Below, one piece after another: positions 61,733 through 64,000 of a stretch of 64,000 bases of DNA. The translations under genes were made by a program, and so were the position numbers. The notes under the pieces were generated by a model, which worked only from the letters and a program-made list of their open reading frames with translations, was not told the origin of the DNA and did not search any database. The DNA is from Friedmanniella luteola. Lineage in GTDB: Bacteria > Actinomycetota > Actinomycetes > Propionibacteriales > Propionibacteriaceae. The stretch lies in contig NZ_LT629749.1 in assembly GCF_900105065.1 (NCBI RefSeq), forward strand, positions 3,348,001 through 3,412,000, written 5' to 3'. Numbering within the stretch: the stretch's first letter is position 1; each line of letters starts with the position of its first letter.

Positions 61733-62587
61733 ATGCGCGTCGTCGTCACCGGAGGAACCGGCAAGGCCGGGCAGTGGGTGGTCCGCTCGCTGGCCGACGC
61801 CGGGCACGAGGTGGTCAACTTCGACGTCGCCACCCGTCCGGAGCTGGAGCTCCCGGGCGAGTTCTGCCGCGTCGACCTCACGGACGCGGGCAAGGTCTAC
61901 GACGCCCTCTTCCAGTTCCGCCCCGAGGCCGTCTGCCACCTCGCCGCGAACCCGGCCCCCAGCGGGCAGGCCCAGATCGACGTCTTCGGCAACAACGTGC
62001 TGAGCGCGTACAACCTCATGCAGGCGGCGGGCGACGCGGGCGTCTCCCGGTTCGTCTACGCCTCCAGCGAGATGGCCACCGGGCTGTTGACCGACGGTGT
62101 CGTGCCGGCCCGGATCCCCTTCGACGAGGGCGAGCGGCACGCCTCCCCCAACGCCTACGCCCTCAGCAAGTACCTCAGCGAGGTGATCGCGGACTCCTTG
62201 GCCGTCCGCTTCCCGCAGACGGCGTGGGTGGGGCTGCGGATCAACAACGTCATCCCGCCCGACGAGTACGGCAAGTTCGCCGCCGAGTGGGACGACCCGA
62301 GCCGCAACCAGGCCAACTTCTGGAGCTACATCGACGCGCGCGACGTCGGCACCGCCTACCGTGCCGCCCTCGAGGGCACGAGCAGCGGTCACGAGGTGTG
62401 CCTGATCGCCGCCGCCGACACCCGGGCCAAGCGCGGGCTCCGCGACCTGATGGCGGAGTACTACGACGGGTACGACCGCTTCGCCGACGACTACGAGGAC
62501 CCGCGCTCGGCCTTCGACTGCCACCGGATGCGGGAGCTCTTCGGCTGGACGCCCAGCCACAGCTGGCGCGACGCCGGGGTCAGCTGA
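61733..62587 (+). CDS. NAD(P)-dependent epimerase/dehydratase family oxidoreductase
   Basis: At 284 aa, this extended SDR has GGTGKAGQW at residues 7-15, the HLAANPAPSG segment, a catalytic serine in YASSEMA and the YALSK (Y-x3-K) pair. The C-terminal half contains NFWSYIDARDVGTAYRAAL, typical of sugar epimerases. Substrate unknown. GAGGAG lies 7 nt before the ATG, in contrast to the leaderless neighbours. It is a distant paralogue of the epimerase at 22315. Confidence 0.88.
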   Translation: MRVVVTGGTGKAGQWVVRSLADAGHEVVNFDVATRPELELPGEFCRVDLTDAGKVYDALFQFRPEAVCHLAANPAPSGQAQIDVFGNNVLSAYNLMQAAGDAGVSRFVYASSEMATGLLTDGVVPARIPFDEGERHASPNAYALSKYLSEVIADSLAVRFPQTAWVGLRINNVIPPDEYGKFAAEWDDPSRNQANFWSYIDARDVGTAYRAALEGTSSGHEVCLIAAADTRAKRGLRDLMAEYYDGYDRFADDYEDPRSAFDCHRMRELFGWTPSHSWRDAGVS

Positions 62588-62623
62588 GCCGTCCGGACGA
62601 CCGGGCGGTCGGCCGGCTCGGGC

Positions 62624-63130
62624 TCAGGACCGCCCGGCCGGCTGCCGCCCGTACCGGGCCCCGATGTCCTGGCAGTCGGCGCAGGTCTCCTCGCTGACCC
62701 ATCCCCAGCGCATCAGCAGCCCGAACACCCAGCAGCCGGCGCAGAAGCCGACGACGGACTCCAGCAGGGCGAAGACCAGCAGGATCACGAGCAGCACGGC
62801 CGTCAGGGCGGTGGTCCCGGCGGCCGCCGCCACCACGGCGACGGCCGTCAGGACCAGGCCGATGGCCTGGGCGAAGCGCTTCGGCGGTCCCGGCACCATC
62901 CGTGCCGGCCCCAGCCGGGGCGCGACCACCTGGGTGGCCAGCCGGCCGAGCACGCTGAAGCGGGGTCCGGCCAGCACCCGCGCGGCGAAGCCCAGCACGA
63001 GCAGCGGCACCAGCCACCACGCCTGGGTCGCGAGCGTCACGGCCGTCAGCAGCGCGACGCCGCCCGCCACCGTCCGGGCGGCCAGCTCGTTGACCGGATG
63101 CGGGAACGTCGCCCAGGCAGGTGTCTCCAC
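62624..63130 (-). CDS. DUF4395 domain membrane protein
   Basis: At 168 aa, it has about four hydrophobic helices. The DUF4395 landmarks are the N-terminal PHPVNELAARTVAG, GPRFSVLGRLA, and the cysteine-rich end FCAGCWVFGLLMRWG ... CADC. The paired cysteines (C-x2-C twice) suggest a redox or metal-binding role, as in relatives found next to thioredoxin-like genes. The start is the GTG at 63130; the frame is open upstream without conserved sequence. Confidence 0.8.
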   Translation of the reverse strand: METPAWATFPHPVNELAARTVAGGVALLTAVTLATQAWWLVPLLVLGFAARVLAGPRFSVLGRLATQVVAPRLGPARMVPGPPKRFAQAIGLVLTAVAVVAAAAGTTALTAVLLVILLVFALLESVVGFCAGCWVFGLLMRWGWVSEETCADCQDIGARYGRQPAGRS

Positions 63131-63249
63131 GTCAGCACCAAGCGCCCCACCGACCGTCCTATTCCCGGCTGTCGCACCCGGGAACGAGCGGCCGGTCACC
63201 GGGCGAACCCCGGCCGCTCGGGACGTCGACGCCGCGGCCCGTCCGCTGC

Positions 63250-63255
63250 CACACT
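63250..63255 (+). promoter_or_regulatory. Weak -10 element of the 63262 gene (leaderless)
   Basis: CACACT is followed by 6 nt and the GTG at 63262. Confidence 0.35.
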
Positions 63256-63261
63256 GATCGC

Positions 63262-63561
63262 GTGGACAGGACGGTTCCGCGGGAGAGCCCGCTGCGCAGC
63301 TACCTGACGACCCGGCACGTGATCGCCGCCGTGGCCCTGCTGGCCCTCCTCGCGCTGGCCCCGTTCTTCTTCGCCTCGGGCCTGCTGGCGCCGCTGTGGG
63401 CCGTCGTGCTGCTCATCGCCTTCTGGGCCGCCCTGCTGGTCCTCGGCACGGTCTGGTTCCGCGGGCGCCCGTGGTGGGTGGTCCCGCTGCCCGTGGTCGC
63501 CGCGCTGGGGTGGTTCGGGGCCATGAGCCTCGGGGAGGCCCTGCTCGGCTGGACGGCCTGA
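63262..63561 (+). CDS. Small three-helix membrane protein
   Basis: At 99 aa, three hydrophobic helices at about 18-38, 42-62 and 70-92 follow a short charged N-terminus. Aromatic/glycine-rich turns (WFRGRPWWVVP) link the last two. I recognise no family. The GTG start is supported by the 6-nt distance to CACACT; the frame is open further upstream but without conserved sequence. It may be co-expressed with the GNAT-like gene 34 bp downstream, which also has its own promoter. Confidence 0.7.
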   Translation: MDRTVPRESPLRSYLTTRHVIAAVALLALLALAPFFFASGLLAPLWAVVLLIAFWAALLVLGTVWFRGRPWWVVPLPVVAALGWFGAMSLGEALLGWTA

Positions 63562-63583
63562 GGGCGGCCCGCGCCCCGGCTGC

Positions 63584-63589
63584 GAGACT
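63584..63589 (+). promoter_or_regulatory. -10 element of the GNAT-like gene (leaderless)
   Basis: GAGACT is followed by 6 nt and the GTG at 63596. Confidence 0.45.
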
Positions 63590-63595
63590 GGTCCG

Positions 63596-64000
63596 GTGAC
63601 TGCTCTCGGCGTCCCGCTGGACGCGTCTGCCCTCCCGACGGGCTGGGGCGCGCGTCCCCCCGGGGACGACGACGTCGCCGCACTGGCCCGCCTGCGGGAG
63701 GCCACCCGCCGCGGCCCCGACGGCGCACCGGCGACCTCCGCGCCGGCCGACACCTCCACCGTGGAGGCCGTCGTCGTCGGCCCCGCGTCCTGGACCCGCC
63801 GCCAGCTGATGGTCACCGACCCGCAGGGGTCGGCCGTCGCCTGGGCCGTGGTGCACGACCGTGCCGCCGGCCGGACCGAGGTCGAGGTGATGGTGCTCCC
63901 GGGGACGCCCCACGACGACGAGGTCGCCGCGGCCCTGTTCGCCTGGGCCGAGACTGCCGGCGTGACGACCGCGATGCTCCGCCGGGTGCCCTCCACCCAG
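63596..64000 (+). CDS. Probable GNAT-family acetyltransferase, N-terminal part (3' truncated by window edge)
   Basis: The frame stays open for 135 codons to the window end. It reads LDASALPTGWGARPPGDDDVAALARLREATR, given to show a GNAT-type first helix, then a strand pair DPQGSAVAWAVVHDRAAGRTEVEVMVLPG that fits the central GNAT beta sheet. DDEVAAALFAWAETAGV follows as a helix. The acetyl-CoA-binding loop is not clearly visible, so it could be one half of a tandem GNAT protein. Function is not assigned. Confidence 0.55.
   Translation, partial: MTALGVPLDASALPTGWGARPPGDDDVAALARLREATRRGPDGAPATSAPADTSTVEAVVVGPASWTRRQLMVTDPQGSAVAWAVVHDRAAGRTEVEVMVLPGTPHDDEVAAALFAWAETAGVTTAMLRRVPSTQ

Overview
This 64 kb window is chromosomal DNA from a high-GC Gram-positive bacterium (Actinomycetota). 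The evidence is very high G+C, frequent GTG starts, a murT-gatD pair, a group II truncated haemoglobin (GlbO), EttA, oligoribonuclease and the pyrR-pyrB-pyrC order. Family-level placement cannot be fixed from the sequence. I see no insertion sequence, prophage, CRISPR array or rRNA. The DNA reads as ordinary core and accessory chromosome with about 62 protein genes, three tRNAs (Arg-TCT, His-GTG, Lys-CTT) and one clear pseudogene. Most other long open frames are shadows caused by the G+C content.

Layout. 1-2516: end of pyrR, then pyrB and pyrC, overlapping by one base each; the pyrimidine run stops there. 2594-9013: an EAL-DICT protein, a large patatin with a membrane insert, an ABM-domain protein, an endonuclease VIII-type glycosylase and a DUF5701-like protein. 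9017-17722: EamA exporter, MscS channel, OsmC, GlbO, polyol dehydrogenase, double hotdog thioesterase, secreted SGNH hydrolase, an XRE regulator divergent from an SDR, and a GT2 glycosyltransferase. 17829-22196: a fatty-acid activation and beta-oxidation block on the minus strand. 22315-26973: an epimerase, then hldE divergent from two GT9 glycosyltransferases. 27028-33511: YceI/MarR divergent pair, a D-lactate-dehydrogenase-like flavo-iron-sulfur protein and a secreted CAP/Ig-like protein. 33582-39471: dienelactone hydrolase, PPOX protein, ettA, and an MFS exporter divergent from a TetR regulator. 39616-46530: two dynamin-like GTPases, a PrsW protease, an alpha/beta hydrolase and a phosphotriesterase-like hydrolase. 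46630-48612: a GH120 beta-xylosidase. 48657-56987: tRNA-Arg, MFS, orn, tRNA-His, stress and membrane proteins, murT-gatD, aldo/keto reductase and a flavin oxidoreductase. 56984-64000: a LAL-type LuxR regulator divergent from a hypothetical/YceI pair, tRNA-Lys followed by a decayed HupE remnant, an epimerase, a DUF4395 protein, a small membrane protein and the start of a GNAT-like gene.

Three features stand out. First, at least 19 genes have a -10-like hexamer ending exactly 6 or 7 nt before the start codon, so their transcripts should be leaderless; two of these hexamers are built on the TAG stop of the upstream gene. Second, hldE is preceded by a 12-bp-arm hairpin, a strong Shine-Dalgarno and a 19-codon upstream ORF joined to hldE through GTGA. 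Third, palindromic intergenic repeats (CCCTGAGCC...TCGAAGGG, and GACCACC...GGTGGTC) recur between genes and often serve as bidirectional terminators. No gene-free stretch exceeds 300 bases, except that 8698-9016 holds only a doubtful small lipoprotein ORF.
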